Source: Synchiropus splendidus
Taxonomy: Eukaryota > Chordata > Actinopteri > Syngnathiformes > Callionymidae
Reading direction: 5' to 3'
Assembly: GCF_027744825.2 (NCBI RefSeq)
Contig: NC_071340.1
Span: 11,854,001-11,918,000 of the forward strand
Length of the DNA: 64,000 nt
A program made the position numbers and the translations under genes. The notes below the pieces were generated by a model. It saw nothing but the letters and a program-made list of their open reading frames with translations. It did not search any database and was not told the DNA's origin. Shown in pieces: positions 37,196-50,240 of the stretch. Within the stretch, counting starts at the first letter, position 1. The number at the start of each line of letters is the position of its first letter.

Positions 37196-38609
37196 GCTGT
37201 TGCTGGTAGCTACAGGGTCCGAGAGACTAAATCATCAACCATGATTCTAGCTCTCAAAAATCAAAATAAGCGCTGAATAATTTTTTTTTTCAAAATCTGT
37301 CCAAATCTTTTTGAGTCAGGTTGGCAATAAACAAACAAAAAAACAAACCTAACCTTTTGGCAGAGGAAATAATTTCAACAATTCAATCGTCTTTGAAAAA
37401 TATTTTCCAAAGTGGAACCAAAATGGAAGAAATCCAGACACTTAGTTTAGTAGTTTGTTTATTTGTGTGTGGGGATCAAACTCTGCATGTTTTCTTGCAG
37501 CTGCCTCAAGCACTTTGAAAGTGTCATGAAGGACAGAATGTAGAACCAGACGGGAAAAGCTGACCAAGGTCAAGGCATGGGAATTGAGACGAAGGCCTCA
37601 GGAACAAGCACTGTCTCTACCACTTAGTCTGTCGTGGTCTACACAAGACTGAGGTCCTCAGGCACTTCCATCAAAGGTATTGTGGAATCGTGACTGAAAG
37701 TCTTTCCTGACTTTGAGTTCAAAAACAATCCAGTGTTCTTCTACCATGGTGTGAATGTTCTCCCCGGGCATCCAAGAGTCCCTCCAGACAGTTTAGATTC
37801 AATCTCAATGGTATGCAGGTGTGAAGTTCCATATAAATGTGTCCTGCCATGTGTCCCTGCACAGCCCCCTCCAGCCCCCTGTGACCTCACAAGTGCATGT
37901 GGTCACAAATGTGAAGATATGTTACAAGTCCACAGAGATTTCTTCATTGTTTTGCATGCATAACCTTTTAAAAGTGTACTTTATTCTATATCAGCAGCAC
38001 TTCAACCTCGCTTAACAGGAATATATTCCTTACTTTAACTTTGCTTTCATATTTTTCAACAGTACTGTAAAGCCATCAGAACAAGGTTGCAAACTGCTGA
38101 TGTCTCTGGTTGCGCCTCCACTATAAATCTTCATATGAATGTTGCCATGACAGCCGCAATAAACCCCATGTGGCCAAGTTCTCGGGGACTAAAAAGACTC
38201 AGCAAGGACAACTCACTCGCTCAGGTGTTATATGTACCGCACGCTATCCATGTAATACCATAGTGAGCACACAGAGGTTTTCTGGTTACTATGCTTCTAA
38301 TGTGCAGCACACTGTCTGCACATTACTGGAATCGCCTTGGGATGATGAAACCGTTTGAAATGACTGTTTTTAGCCCTAATCTTTTCCACAGATGGGTCCT
38401 TCCTGTGCAGATGAGGACACCAGACATGATTGATGCAGACTTGAAAAACTATTTTACAAAAGAGAATGTCACTTCTCATTCCCCTGATTTTTTTATTTCT
38501 TTTATGTATGTATTTATTTATTTATTTATTTTTGTTTTGCACACTCACACAGATGAATATATTTTCAGTGTGCGTTTACATATTTATATATTATATTTAT
38601 ATATTTAAA
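37196..38609. other. No recognised gene; (TTTA)n at 38510-38533
   Basis: A TTTA tetranucleotide run of about six units lies at 38510-38533, inside a frame (38291-38608) that it renders meaningless. Nothing else recognised. Confidence 0.55.
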
Positions 38610-38611
38610 CC

Positions 38612-38800
38612 AAGCCTGTCATTAGATTAAAATCTTTAATCTCGATTAATCACACTAGAGCAGAGTTGTGGTTACCAGCCAGTTACGCACACATTTTGTA
38701 TCTGTTCTTTATGCAAAAGAGGGAGATTGAATCAACACAAGAGTGGCCAATTCACTTCCCAGTCAAGCTCACTCAGCTTCGGTACGCTGAGTTTTCATCT
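38612..38800 (+). mobile_element. Dispersed fish DNA-element end with GATTAATC words
   Basis: 'ctgtcattagattaaaatc' then 'tttaatctcgattaatcaca' is the end pattern of a very common fish element whose ends read CTGTCAAACGATTAAAAT...CGCGATTAATCGCA. The following 'cacattttgtatctgttc' and 'gagggagattga' and 'caagagtggccaattc' match the order of its interior as I remember it. The 180-codon frame at 38666-39208 begins inside this repeat and has no known domain, so it is more likely repeat-derived than a gene. Confidence 0.5.
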
Positions 38801-41323
38801 ATTGACAGGCCTAATTCAAACCAACAGCAAGGCTGCTTGGCTTCTAGGAATTTTGCCAACATTTTGGATCAGATCATCCAACTACAGTCAATCACTGTGA
38901 TCGCTTCATATGTGCAGGATCTATGCATCTTGTCAAAGTTCCAGCAAAACATGGTAATGACCATACATGACATAATACACATCCATTTTCCTTACAAGTT
39001 TTTAGGAATTACCACCGGCATTTTCCACCTTCATCTAAAAACAATTTGGCGAGGCTTGATAAACTTGACCAATTTTATACAGGTTATTCCTCACATTTAT
39101 TTTAAGGTTCCTATCGACTGCTATTCCATTACTTTGCTGACCTCGGGAGCACAATTCCCGGATGACATGAGAAGCCACAAGACTTATTGCCTTATTAAAA
39201 ATCACTGATCAGCTCAAGACTGGTATTCCCAGTGGCTGTGATCATTTACATACTTCACTTTGAGTTATGACGCTGTGTAGCAACATAGCAGTGGAGACGC
39301 TCGGCAGCTGCTTATATTACGAAAGAAACACACACAACTTCAGGCTTTAAGCCTCCTATACTCCTGTAAGTGATAGACTTAAAATCCTGGTGCCCATTGC
39401 AGGTCAGTGTTCAGTACAGATCAATATGTACTGTACGCGCTGAGAAGGAAGACAACATAAATGAACAAATTTACATTTGAATACTTGAAAGTCATTCAGA
39501 ACTAGATGGTGCAGGGTAAAATAGCCCCAACTTCAAGTGCTAATCTGAATGTTATGTCATGATCTTAAGGAAAATAAATGTAAACTGTAGCTTATGAGCA
39601 TAAGATGTCAGCCACCACTAACAACAGGGGGTAGTTGCAACAAGAAAGCATGATCAAGATGGTTAAGGTGGAGGAGAAGTGGCTAACGGGAAATGTCGAG
39701 AGAAAAAAAACACCATACGCTTTTTTGTTTGTTTGGTTTCAATGGTACACGACGTCTTCAACCGAAGCAACGGAGCAGCAGGACTCAAACCAAACGGCAC
39801 ACAAGTCTCATTTTCCAGTCCAGAGCCCATTTACTCTGTTTCCAACATCACATTCAGGTCCATTAGAAAGAGAAATCTGGTCTCATATCTCATTGCTCTC
39901 GATTTTCCCAAACTACTTGGACGGGTTATAAACGTCAATAGCTGCGCTGAAACCTCATCAGCAGGTGGCTTCCTCTAATGGTCCTCCAGTCCATTTTTCC
40001 ATCTTGCACTCACACATGCAGTGTGTATGATTCTTGACACATACATAATGGCGAATGGAGGGATGAACCCTCGAAGCAGAGGAGAGGTGATGCCCAGAGG
40101 GAGTGCTGAGGAAAACACTGTGAAATGAATGTGAAGGAGCAATGACCTCTCCAACTCTCTTGTTTCCCGCTCTCTCTCGCTCTCCCTCAGATAAACATAT
40201 TTCAAGCTAAACTGGCCAATCTCTTCGTGTCTGCGGAGCTCAATGCCTGTCCATCAAATACCACGACAGGATGGTTGCAACAGACTGCAGACTGTCTTCT
40301 TTCGCTGAACAGCATTCCTAGTTTTGCCTACAGTGGAAGCAGAAGGCTAACATTTCACCCTTCATTTTCTTTAATGACAGTGTTAACTTGGAGGTAATTG
40401 AGGAATTACACTGTTGATGTCACAACTGAGAAGCAACATGTTTAAACACTCAACAGGGGTCGTCCTTCCGAAATGACAAGCTGCTTTTGTTTATTTATTT
40501 TATTTTTTTGTGCAGTCAGGAAGGAACTCTAAAGGGAAAAAAAGGTTTCAGGGTGCTCACTGAGGGACTGCACTGTTCAACAGCACTGCTCTGCACTCGC
40601 AATTTACTAGCCTAAAAAAAAAAATGCAGTGTTATTAGCTCCACCAGTTTCAATGTTCTGACAGTTTCGCCTGATGCATGGATGACTGATGGCAGAGGAG
40701 CCGCAACACAAGGCTGTTTGACTTTGAAAGCAAAAGTTAAAGTCATAAGTCAGTGACTGTCTGAGGAGGTATTCTGCTACGCAGTGTGTGAGACTGCAGC
40801 ACAATACAAGTCCATACTTCTTTTCGTGGCCTTCAGCGAGACTAGATATTGATAATTCATATATAATTATAGCGATGATCACCTTGTGAACCTTCCTCAT
40901 AACCACTGACTCACACATAAATAACTGTGTTGGTGAAAATCAATTGCTTCTTATTCCTCCACTTAAATGTTGCCATTTCCACTAGTGGATCATATCAGTC
41001 GGGATATGCAGTTGGGATATGAAAGAACAAAAGCATTTCTGCACCACCAACTAAAAGCTTCATGATCTACTTCAACTAGATTCAATAGGTAATTCATATG
41101 ACTTTCAAGACGTTCTGGGTATTTTCTGTAAACGTATAGCCCTGAAATGCATTCATACCTGGCATACTCAGGAAGTGTGCGTGAAATTATTTTTGGACAT
41201 GCTTGAACGGGACGGATAGTGGGGAGTCCGTCCCTGCTCTTCACCAAGGGGGAAGGCAGAGAACTGAACTGCACAGTTGCATGTGGCTTTTCTGAACCTC
41301 AGATATCTACATTTGTAAGTGTG
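38801..41323. other. No recognised gene
   Basis: It contains the rest of the 38666-39208 frame (AT-rich, unrecognised) and frames of about 98-103 codons at 39635-39978 and 40607-40918, none with a motif I know. Confidence 0.55.

Positions 41324-41361
<38 letters not shown>
41324..41361. repeat. (TA)n microsatellite, one interruption
   Basis: The TA array is interrupted by a single G at about 41345. Confidence 0.95.
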
Positions 41362-41789
41362 ATGAAGCCTAAGGAGCTCCTTCTGAAAGCAAGAATCACT
41401 CTCACACATCTACACATCTTCTCTTCAAATACGCTTCATGTTGAAGGTGACCTGCCGCTTTGAAATGGACGCCTTTTGATCGCACCCACGATGACTATTA
41501 ATATACATTCCTTTAAATTACACTCACTCTCAACTTTCAAAGGTCACACTATTACTATAGTATCAGCGATGAACTTGTTGAGAGTTGTTGAAGTATTATC
41601 ATCACACATAGAATAATAGCTGCTGACAAACCACATATTCCATCTCCTGTAACTGATGTTCCAAAAAGTGTGAAAATAAATAAATAAAAACGGAAAGGGT
41701 CACTTCTGGCACGACAAAACTCTCAATTTGCTTCACACGGTCGATGTTCAAATGATCTTTGTTATTTCCCCAGCAGGGATTGTCTCTCC

Positions 41790-42080
41790 TCACCTCAGCG
41801 TCCTGAATCTTAACCTCCATCTCCATCATCCTCCCTGGCCACAAGTACACTTTTCATGTCTTCCTCCATCACTCACTTGCCTTCCTCTTCTGCTTTTACA
41901 GCGCCCTCAACATATCTAAACGTATGTAAACGTGGTCCCAGTGTAGATGTACCGATGTACCTCTTTTTTTTCGCTATCATGCTCCAAATACCATTCATTC
42001 ATTACCGTCCTATAAAGCTTTCCTGTCTTGCGCAACTCTTCCAATCTCATTGTGCTACTTCTTCAACTCTGCTGCTCAAT
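41790..42080 (-). mobile_element. RTE-type (Expander-like) LINE fragment, antisense
   Basis: Plus-strand words 'cttaacctccatctccatc', 'tgcttttacagcgccctc', and 'taccgtcctataaagctttcctgtcttgcgcaactctt' follow the order of the antisense RTE LINE (..CAGCGCCACTGTC..GTCTTATAAACTTTCCTTTC..). The frames are broken. It overlaps short frames that are not genes. Confidence 0.5.
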
Positions 42081-44571
42081 AAGACCCATTTATGCTCTCT
42101 TTATAAACAAAAATTTACCTGTGCTTTTCACGCAATGTTACCATCGCTGACCACATGCCGTGATGCTTCTTTATGTTGGTAATGCTGCACACCCATATAT
42201 CCACCAGGGGGAGCAGCACAGAGTCAATAATGTATGACAAAAACAAACCACAAAACAAAAATGTGGAAGAAGTTCTTCTTGCTCAAAAGATGCGGCAGTG
42301 ATGTGGGAGGCGGTGGTTGGTGAGGCTGTAAAAGATATGTGGTGGTGTGGTTAAGTAAATCAGCATAAGTGACCCCAGATTTTGAAAGATGATATTTCTG
42401 TTTCATGGCAAGAATTGCACAGCCAAAATATGTCTTCAGTTAAAGGTTACAAAGGAGGGGGAAACCAGTAGCGGTGTGCCACTGATGCATATGTGAAAAT
42501 AAAGAGCAAGACAGAGCATCTCCAACACAAGTTGGAGAAATGCTGTGATGGATACTCACTTGGTGTATGTCACCTTTTACCTTGCACATCTTCGCCCGCA
42601 TTGTTATGAGAAAGGTAGGCTTGAAAAATTACCCAGCCCAGAAATGTGCTGAACCTTGCTAAAAAAAAAAAAAAGGAAACACACTGTGGTGGATCGAGGT
42701 TGGAGAAAGTGCTTCCGAAGAAATTGCTTGCATTTTCTCATATAAACAAATACAAGATGAAAGTTGGATAACATGCTTTATAAATATGCCTCTAGTCAAA
42801 TAATGCAGAAGCATTCTCACTTGAAGCCCATCGACTGAAATGCAAATCCTCAGCTACAACCAAAGATTTCATTTGGAAACAGCAATTGGGTTGCGTTTGT
42901 GTTGATAGTCAAATCCCCCCCTTTTCCCTGTTATCTGCAACAAAGCATTAGACTAATCCTTATAAATACTCCAATGTAAATCATACTCCATGTAATCTGC
43001 TGTATCACAGCCAGCACCAGTCTTGTATTTACTTTCAGCTGTTGTAGTGTGCAGAGCAAATCTGTTCTTAACCAAGATTTGGCGGCGTCTTACAACATTA
43101 TTTAACATTGCAGTGATACAGAATAATCACAAGATGTCAAATCTAGCGTTGAAAAATTTCGCGCATTAGCATATATGGCCGCGTCTGATGTGTAGCAATA
43201 TTTATTATGTTTTCGAGATGTTTATCCCACAAATGTCCCTCATCCACACAACGATGGATGAGCTGCAGCGGGTTGTTGCCCAGAGGCAGACATTTGCAGC
43301 TGTTCTTTCCAGTTCCGTCGCACTTCACACCAATCGACTGCAGCAAAGAGAACAAGTCAATATTGAGCTGTTTTGTTTCAGTTTTAAACATTTTAAATGA
43401 CCTACAACAATCTTGTTTGTATTTAAGCCTCGGTCTTTGTGTTTTAGCTTCAGTAGAGGCGCATTGAGAGCGTAACGTAAGTCACAGTAAATTAGGTTTA
43501 CGACAGCAAATTGCAACACTCATCGGCATATCTCAGCCGATAAAAGCTTCCCTACCCCGTGATGAATCTTATCGGTAACCTGCTATCAGATCGAAAAGGT
43601 CCCACCTTGCCTCAGGTACCACAGCAAATTCTGGGAAATTGGATATTTACAAACTTTCGCAGCTAAACATGCTGGATTATTGCTTGCCATCAGGCACAGA
43701 CGTCTGTCTGACAGTAAGCAGCCTCTTAAGCTTGGGAAAGATGTTTCTTATCCCTGGGACATTGGCTGGGATCCCTTCAAGGCTGTGTTCAGCACTTTCC
43801 CAGGTCTGACAGCAAGACCGAGGTGGACCGTTTGGAGGTCTGGAGCAGTCAGGAAGAACCCATGATGAGTCTACCCCATCGTTTAGAGGGGGCCCTCATC
43901 TGCAGTTCCAGGATTTTTCCAGGAGTTATGAGCTCGAAATGTCACCTCAACACATCTTACAATGTGAAATGACAGCCACACTACAGTTACAGTCATGTCA
44001 CTAGTTACTGTCAAAGGATCATTGATTCAACCTGCATAAACTGCTCCTTTACAACACTGACCGACTTCATTGAAGTCGTTTTCAACTTTTTTTCTATTTT
44101 TTTGTGCGACAGTAGGACCTTCTCTTTCCTACAGATCCTGCAATGAATGCTCAGTGGCTCAAGATAGTTCTTCAAAGACTGATAGTAGCAGCTTCCCCTC
44201 GAAGGAAACAATAGTTCCACACACAAATCATAGGACGGATATTCCAGCAATTGTCCAGTTTTTGAACTTTGTTTTTTTTTTTGCATAGAACATGGAATCT
44301 TGCTGCTTATGTTTCTGAGCTGTTGAAACAGGAGTTTACAAAGGATTGCAAGATTTGAATACTGGAGAGTACAGTGTGTCTACTGGTATAAAGTCTCTTA
44401 AGGCACTGATGGTAACATTCTGGATATTTGGAATAATTAATTTTAACAAATGGCTCATCAGAGGGTCCCAAATAGAGGGGGCATCCCAGAAACCTGAGGT
44501 TACATGCGGTGACCCCAGTTCTACGAATGCGTGCAACCCATATAAACTTATTTTGACTTTCTTTATATATA
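42081..44571. other. No recognised gene; A-run at 42660-42674
   Basis: Apart from the CTCF-like word at 42201 only short frames are present. A run near 43680-43865 (61 codons) has a protein-like look but matches nothing I know. Confidence 0.5.
42201..42215 (+). promoter_or_regulatory. CTCF-like binding motif
   Basis: CCACCAGGGGGAGCA matches the vertebrate CTCF core (CCASYAGRKGGCRSY) at nearly all informative positions, with A for C after GGGGG. It is the best such word I found in the window. The site could bind the insulator protein; occupancy cannot be judged from sequence. It is not inside a recognised repeat, although the antisense LINE relic ends about 120 bp upstream. Confidence 0.5.
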
Positions 44572-45277
44572 CAGTGGTGCTTCGGTTTTCGAACGTCTCG
44601 GAATTCGAACCAAAATTTCAAGATTGTTTTGCTTTGGATTTCGAATGAAAATTCAGAAGTCGAAAGCCCCCGAAATAAGCCGGAAAAAACATAACGTGCG
44701 CGGACCGATCAGCCCACCCAGGACGCGCTTTGTCATTGTGTATAACGCAGCCTCTGTATGCAGACGTGTCCCGTTAACTACATTTACTGACTGTTTTTTC
44801 TTCATATTGAAGTGTAAAACCTTTCCTGTCTCAGCACTGGACCGTGGTAGCGTGTCACAGGGCAGGTGCTCGCTCTCGACACCTCCGAGGTTTGATGTCC
44901 TGTTGTGGGCTGGAGCTGGGACAGGGATGAGGCGAGTCTCCGACAGAGCGTTACTTGGTTTATGACTTTGCCACAGCCAAACTGCACAGAAACGCACATT
45001 CAGAGCTGGACACGCACCGGGCACCTCTTCACTTCTGGAGAGACGTCACTCACTCGGCAACCCCTCCCACATGCAGCGGCCACACACATAGAGGAACAGT
45101 GCACCTGCAGCAGACACTCTACATTCACTCCCACAAAAGCCTATTTTAAGGCTCGGAACACATTGTTTCTTAGTAGTAATAGTAATATTAATAGTAATAA
45201 TAGTTTCGTATTTCGAACAATTCGCTTCTCGAACGGCCGTCTGGAATGAATTGTGGTCGAGAACCGAGGTTCCACTG
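44572..45277 (+). mobile_element. TA-flanked Tigger/pogo-like non-autonomous transposon, copy C
   Basis: Ends are CAGTGGTGCTTCGGTTTTCGA on the left and, reversed, CAGTGGAACCTCGGTTCTCGA on the right; TA flanks both sides (44570-44571 and 45278-45279). At 706 bp it is the longest copy. It keeps a left-hand GC-rich segment (around 44690-44725) seen also in copy D. Near its right end the small hairpin found in the other copies ('ttccattcattgtaatggg' type) is replaced by a TAGTAATA-rich microsatellite at 45171-45203. The shared 64-codon frame is at 44955-45149. Confidence 0.88.
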
Positions 45278-46978
45278 TATTTTTTCAAGACAGTGATTTC
45301 AACTATATGCCATGGCCACTGTCTGCCGTACCTCCTGAATCTAAAAAAGCTGACAAATGTCCCTTTGCTTTGCACAGTCAAATTTCACTGGCTGGACAAG
45401 CCAGGCTTAAAATTGCTTCATTTCCTCACTCAGGATAGGTACTAAAAAAGAAGATGTCTCTAGTTACAATTCAAAAGAAGTCTGATACGTTTCACCCCAT
45501 GGCTCGGATACGGACTTAAACGCCTCATCGGTTTTAACCACTTGTAGAAATTACAGAGCTATTTCTTTAATCAAATGTACTAAAGGTCTTTTACATCAAT
45601 GGTAGAGCAGGCTGAAGAGGGGGCATGGTCTCTGCGCGTCGCCTTGATGAGACTGACAAAACCAGAGAGAACAATCCACAGATCAGGTCATGCGGCTCAT
45701 TCATGGGCAGCAGAGATTCTTACGAGAAAATATAGCATTCACAAAGTACTTCCGAGCGGAAAAGACATGACCACCAAGATAATATTGACAAAGAAGAAAT
45801 CACTTTAAAGCTCTTGTTTATGCATTTTCAAGTGTACTTCTACATACTAATATTCCCACAATCGTGGACATATTCAGTTCACACAAATGCTAAAGTTGTG
45901 TGATTATGAATGCCATCATCTGAAGCAGGAGAAGACTTAAGTATTTAATAATGCTCTTGTGCTCCCCAGAGATGTATAGACAGTCTATGACCGTGTAGGT
46001 GTATTGATTCCACCTGCTCGAGTCTAACTGGATAATTGCCTTTTAACCGTGAGTCACGATTGAAGGACAGTGCAGGGACCAGTCATAAATTGAGTGAGGA
46101 GCTTAAAAAAAAAAAAAAAAAAGAGAGAAATGGGATGCCGAGAAAACTGCTTCCCTTTCAACCTCACTGGCCGGAGGTACGTGACACAGTCTACTACGTT
46201 ACAGGCTATGTATGTCCCCAGCAGCGCTGGGTGTTTGCAGTCGCTATAACGTTCATGCAAGGTAGAGATGTTTTGCCTGCAGTTCATCGTCAATAACCCC
46301 AGTAATTAATGTTGTTAGGAATCAATGTTGAATTCCACATGCGGCACAACCAGTGCATTCTAATGAGAGGATGCCAACTAACACAGAGACTCAATAGCAA
46401 ACCTGAACTAACCTTTCCAGGTTAATCACATTTAGAAAATAGATATTATTTATTGTATATTTCTTCATATTATATCCACTGAGAAAGAATACATCATGGC
46501 TGAAAATAAACCATTAAAAATGGTAGGTCTGATAAATGTGTGCTGTCCGAACAATCCTCGGCCAATTTGCACGGTCTCATTAAAATAAAAAATATTAACC
46601 ACAGAAGCATGTACAGCATCAACAAAATCATTTGGAAATAAAACCAAAACAGATTCCCAGATCACCTCAGTAGATCCTTCCATTATCTTCTTTGTTCTCC
46701 CTACCTCTCTGCATGTTGGTCCACCTTAAGTCGACAGCTATAAGTCGACATTGGGACTTTTGTGTCCTGTATTGAGGACAAAGTCAATGCAATGGAGTAA
46801 AAAAACGTTTTCATCCCCGCATAGCGTTGCTATTTATAACCGCTTACGTGGCTCTGCCCCTTACTGACAGTGACACTGTCACAGTGACTGAAATGGCCAT
46901 TTCATGTCCTTTAAATATGCATAACCAAAGGTTGCCCTGCCTTTTCTAACCAAACCTCTGAAAGCCTTGCGCGTCAAC
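45278..46978. other. No recognised gene; poly(A)18 at 46105-46122
   Basis: Only short frames. The A-run is followed by 'gagagaaa'. Nothing recognised upstream of it as a retroposon body. Confidence 0.55.
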
Positions 46979-47073
46979 ATGCGACGCTGAAGGCTGCCTT
47001 CGGCATCAGTATATGACGCAAAAGTCTACTTTCCCAACATCAATATATCACACCACAGGAGTGACGATATGTT
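46979..47073. repeat. Dispersed repeat with 'CAACATCAATATAT' words, copy 1
   Basis: 'acgctgaaggctgccttc', 'caacatcaatatatcaca' and 'ggagtgac' are shared in order with 62534-62605, where the spacing is slightly shorter. Outside this about 95-bp segment the two loci are not alike. Confidence 0.6.
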
Positions 47074-50000
47074 AACCTTCTTGCTATAGACAACATTAAC
47101 TTTGTGCTTTTTTCCATGTGTACATATGTTGTATTTGACAGTGAGGTCGTAATAATCCACATTAAAGAAAACAATGTTGCAGTTAAAGCTCTCCTTTTCC
47201 CCTCAACTAAGAGAAGACAAGTATAAATGCAGTCATTTCTGAGACCAAGGACACGTGGTCTTCATGGCAGGTCACAACTGAGAATCTCATGAACCTCTCT
47301 TATCAGTTTTTGGGCAGCAACATAATGTATAAGATTAAATATTAAATCCCCCGTTCTCAATTACCCATTCAATGAGTAGTTTAAATGTGCACACAACACA
47401 CAAAATTCAAAGAAATCATGATATAACATGTCTGTTTATTTGGCAAACTGCAGGCATTTGAAAGGTTATTGTTGAGAGGTTAGGATAGATACAAGGCAGC
47501 CCCACATCCTCAGCCATTATTCCCTACAAGCCAGTTAGCACTGCAGACCATAGTCTGAGGCAGAGCCAGTAAACCATGCAGCATATTATACTGCAGCACA
47601 TAGGCACGCTTATTGAAAGTATTACTTTACTGCAATGTCTGAAATGTAGTAAAAATCCCTATGGACAGGGGACGTAATTATTTTTATTCCATTACATAGA
47701 CAGCACTGAGAATACAGTGTCAGCAAGCACCATCATTGGACAAGCGCCACACCATGACTAATACACTTATGGTGCAGCGAGCGACATGTATGTGAACCAT
47801 GAAAAGATCACATCAGCTCTGTAATGCCTGTGCAAAAGCACACACAGGCAGATACACAAAACAGATCATGGTGCAGACAACAGTTGACTGTTCTAACCTC
47901 TAAAAAAAGGACTTAAAGAGGAGTCACACAAAGGGACTCCGATCTTGTGCATTTAATATTCATGAATCACGCGCAATAATGAAAGATTAATTGAAACTAT
48001 GATTACTATTCTGTATTTAATCAGGTGAAGGACAAAGGTGGGTGGTGAAATGAACTGGCCACAATAGGAAATCTGAGAGCAATCCAGTAAAAATAAAATA
48101 AATAAAAAAATATCAGTAAAATATGCATTTACCTATCAGGCCTCTTTGTAATTCTTAAGAGAAAGGATTTTTAATTGACTTTGGTGCACAAGTAGCCTTC
48201 TCCTCTTCTGGATATCAGATAGCGCGCAAATCATTAAACAGGCGACTTGGCCCTTTGTGACTGTCTGAGAGATAAGTGCCACAGCTCGGGAGGAGAGGCG
48301 ACGGGGAGCCGGTGTGTGGACGGCTGACTCTGTGGTAACAATCTGAGCAGCGTCTGAACTCTTCCGGAGGCTAGGCCAAGTCATTCCACATTCAGCTTGG
48401 CTGGGTCTCTGACCGCTGTAAAGATTTTGTTTGGCATCGCAACGTTGTGCGGTAAGAGGTTAGTGGCATCAGCAAACAGGTCATAACATCCGAGACTGAC
48501 AGGTTTAAAATAGTAAAAAGGAGAAGATGACAATTTGCTTTGACTGTAACTTAAAGCAAGGTAGTCAGAGAATGAACTGGAGAGCAATTTTGCATCCTCC
48601 GAAGACAAGACATTGCACTTGAGGAAGCTCGCAAGCGAGGGAATGAATCAATCAGGAGTCAGACGTGCTCTCGACTACAACCGCAGAGTGTCTGAACGTG
48701 TACTGCTGCCTGTGCTTGACAGTGAGGTCAGAGTACCAGAAGAAGTGAAGAGTAGCGCCTCAGGAAATGAAGGACAGAAAGTCTTGGCAATGAAAATGTG
48801 ATTGAATTGAGTTCTACTGACTTAACATTGTGGCAAACTGTCATATTCTCTTCATGCAGAGAATCCTGGGCGTTTTAACACAGGACTTTTGACACAGCTT
48901 GATCATCATGCAGCATTTGGATGCTGCATGATGCTACACCCCCACAGCCGAGACACTTCATCACCTGCATCACCGCGCTGAAGACGACACCAGCGCACCT
49001 GAGCCAATGTAAGACTGAGGAGGCTACACACAGGCATCTTGGCCGTTGAGGCTCCCCATATACGTTACATTCAATGATGGTAATATTGCACTTAAGAAGC
49101 AAAAAACAGACGTCGATGCCCATTGGACAGCTTCACTTGGCATCAGAGAAATTGGTGGGTGACCACATTCACATCCACTTTACTCCCAGGATATTTGAGC
49201 AGTATGAAATGTGTTTTAAAAACGTAAAATAGAAGCTCTAGCCAACTTTTACAGAGTTTAAAGATGGTCTAGTTGCATACATACATGCAGTACACAGCCA
49301 TCTAGAATGCCCAAGAGTTACTACACTCATGTCTTGTTTTCGTCGCTTCAGACGACTTTAACTCAGTCAGTGATCATCCAACAAGCGTCACTTTGGTCAG
49401 CCCAGAATCAGGTCTTTAAAGGCATCAATTTGTAGCATCCCAGCACTGCAAGTTGGCTGCAAACATGAATCTGGATGCATAAAAATTAAGGTTTATTACG
49501 ATTACTACCATGATGGAAGCAGCGATGTCCGAATGAGACTGAAACATTTTCATTGCCATTGATATATGTCAGCTTTGATGTGAAAACTGCTGTTTGCTAC
49601 AGCGAATCAGATATGTTTCCTTTTTTTAACACTGTGTTTGCATCAATTTTTTTGTTTTTTACTTACTTTTTACCGTTAGTTCAAAGTACCGGCTGGAGTC
49701 GCATCACATCCAGCACAAGCTGTTAGGCAGTTCAGCCAGGAGTCAGAGGCAAGTCATTTTTAAATTGTCACTTCAGAGAATTTGATCCAAACCCATTACT
49801 GAGCTGCATTCATGGAGTAAAATCTGTGTCCAGTTGGCAAAACATGAAATTAGATTGTTTGTATGCATGCGGGCCAGTTGAGCGTGTTTAGAGGAACTAC
49901 AATGGCTTTTTCAACATAGGAGGGTCAGAACCCACTGAGAGCAATCATCTCCGCACTTCACAGTGTCGCCACCTCATCTCAACAGCTCTGTGGCTCGATA

Positions 50001-50125
50001 TTTCTTCTTAAGTTTTCAAACACGCTAAAAACGGAGCTCGCAATTTCAGAAAATGTGCTGAGATGCAAATAATTCCTTTCCATTTCAAACTAACAGAAGC
50101 GGTTTTCAATCCTGAGATTGGTTTT
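47074..50125. other. No recognised gene
   Basis: The 47940-48180 stretch is rich in ATTA/TAAT words and looks like possible conserved non-coding DNA. The minus frame 48381-48608 (75 codons) is not recognised. A small hairpin is listed separately at 48904. Confidence 0.5.
48904..48933. repeat. Perfect 13-bp inverted repeat, 4-nt loop
   Basis: CATCATGCAGCAT (48904-48916) and ATGCTGCATGATG (48921-48933) are exact complements around TTGG. No T-tract follows, so it is not a terminator-like structure. It may be mutational in origin (see findings). Confidence 0.9.
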
Positions 50126-50240
50126 TCTGAACCCAGGGGTGTTGAAACGGCCCTCAAAGGGCCACACTTGGTGCAGTTTTTTTTTTTTTTTTTTTGTTCC
50201 ACCAATCTCGAGGACGCCTTCTCACCAGTCAGGTGTGTGA
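50126..50240. repeat. Dispersed vertebrate-type repeat relic with GGGCC words
   Basis: 'tgaacccaggggtgttgaaa' and 'ggccctcaaagggccacac', a 19-T run (50177-50195) and 'gttccaccaatc' recall a very common fish repeat ('..GGGTGTC..GGGCCGGTGTGGGTGCAGG..GTTCCAACC..'). Related words occur at 60572-60720. Confidence 0.4.

Noticed and set aside
38666..39208. 180-codon frame as a possible gene
   Set aside because: It begins inside a recognisable dispersed repeat (GATTAATC-type element), is AT-rich and has no domain.
44579..44650. 'attcgaacc' words as a tRNA or SINE B-box
   Set aside because: They lie in the terminal part of transposon copy C and recur in its other copies; no cloverleaf or A-box can be drawn.
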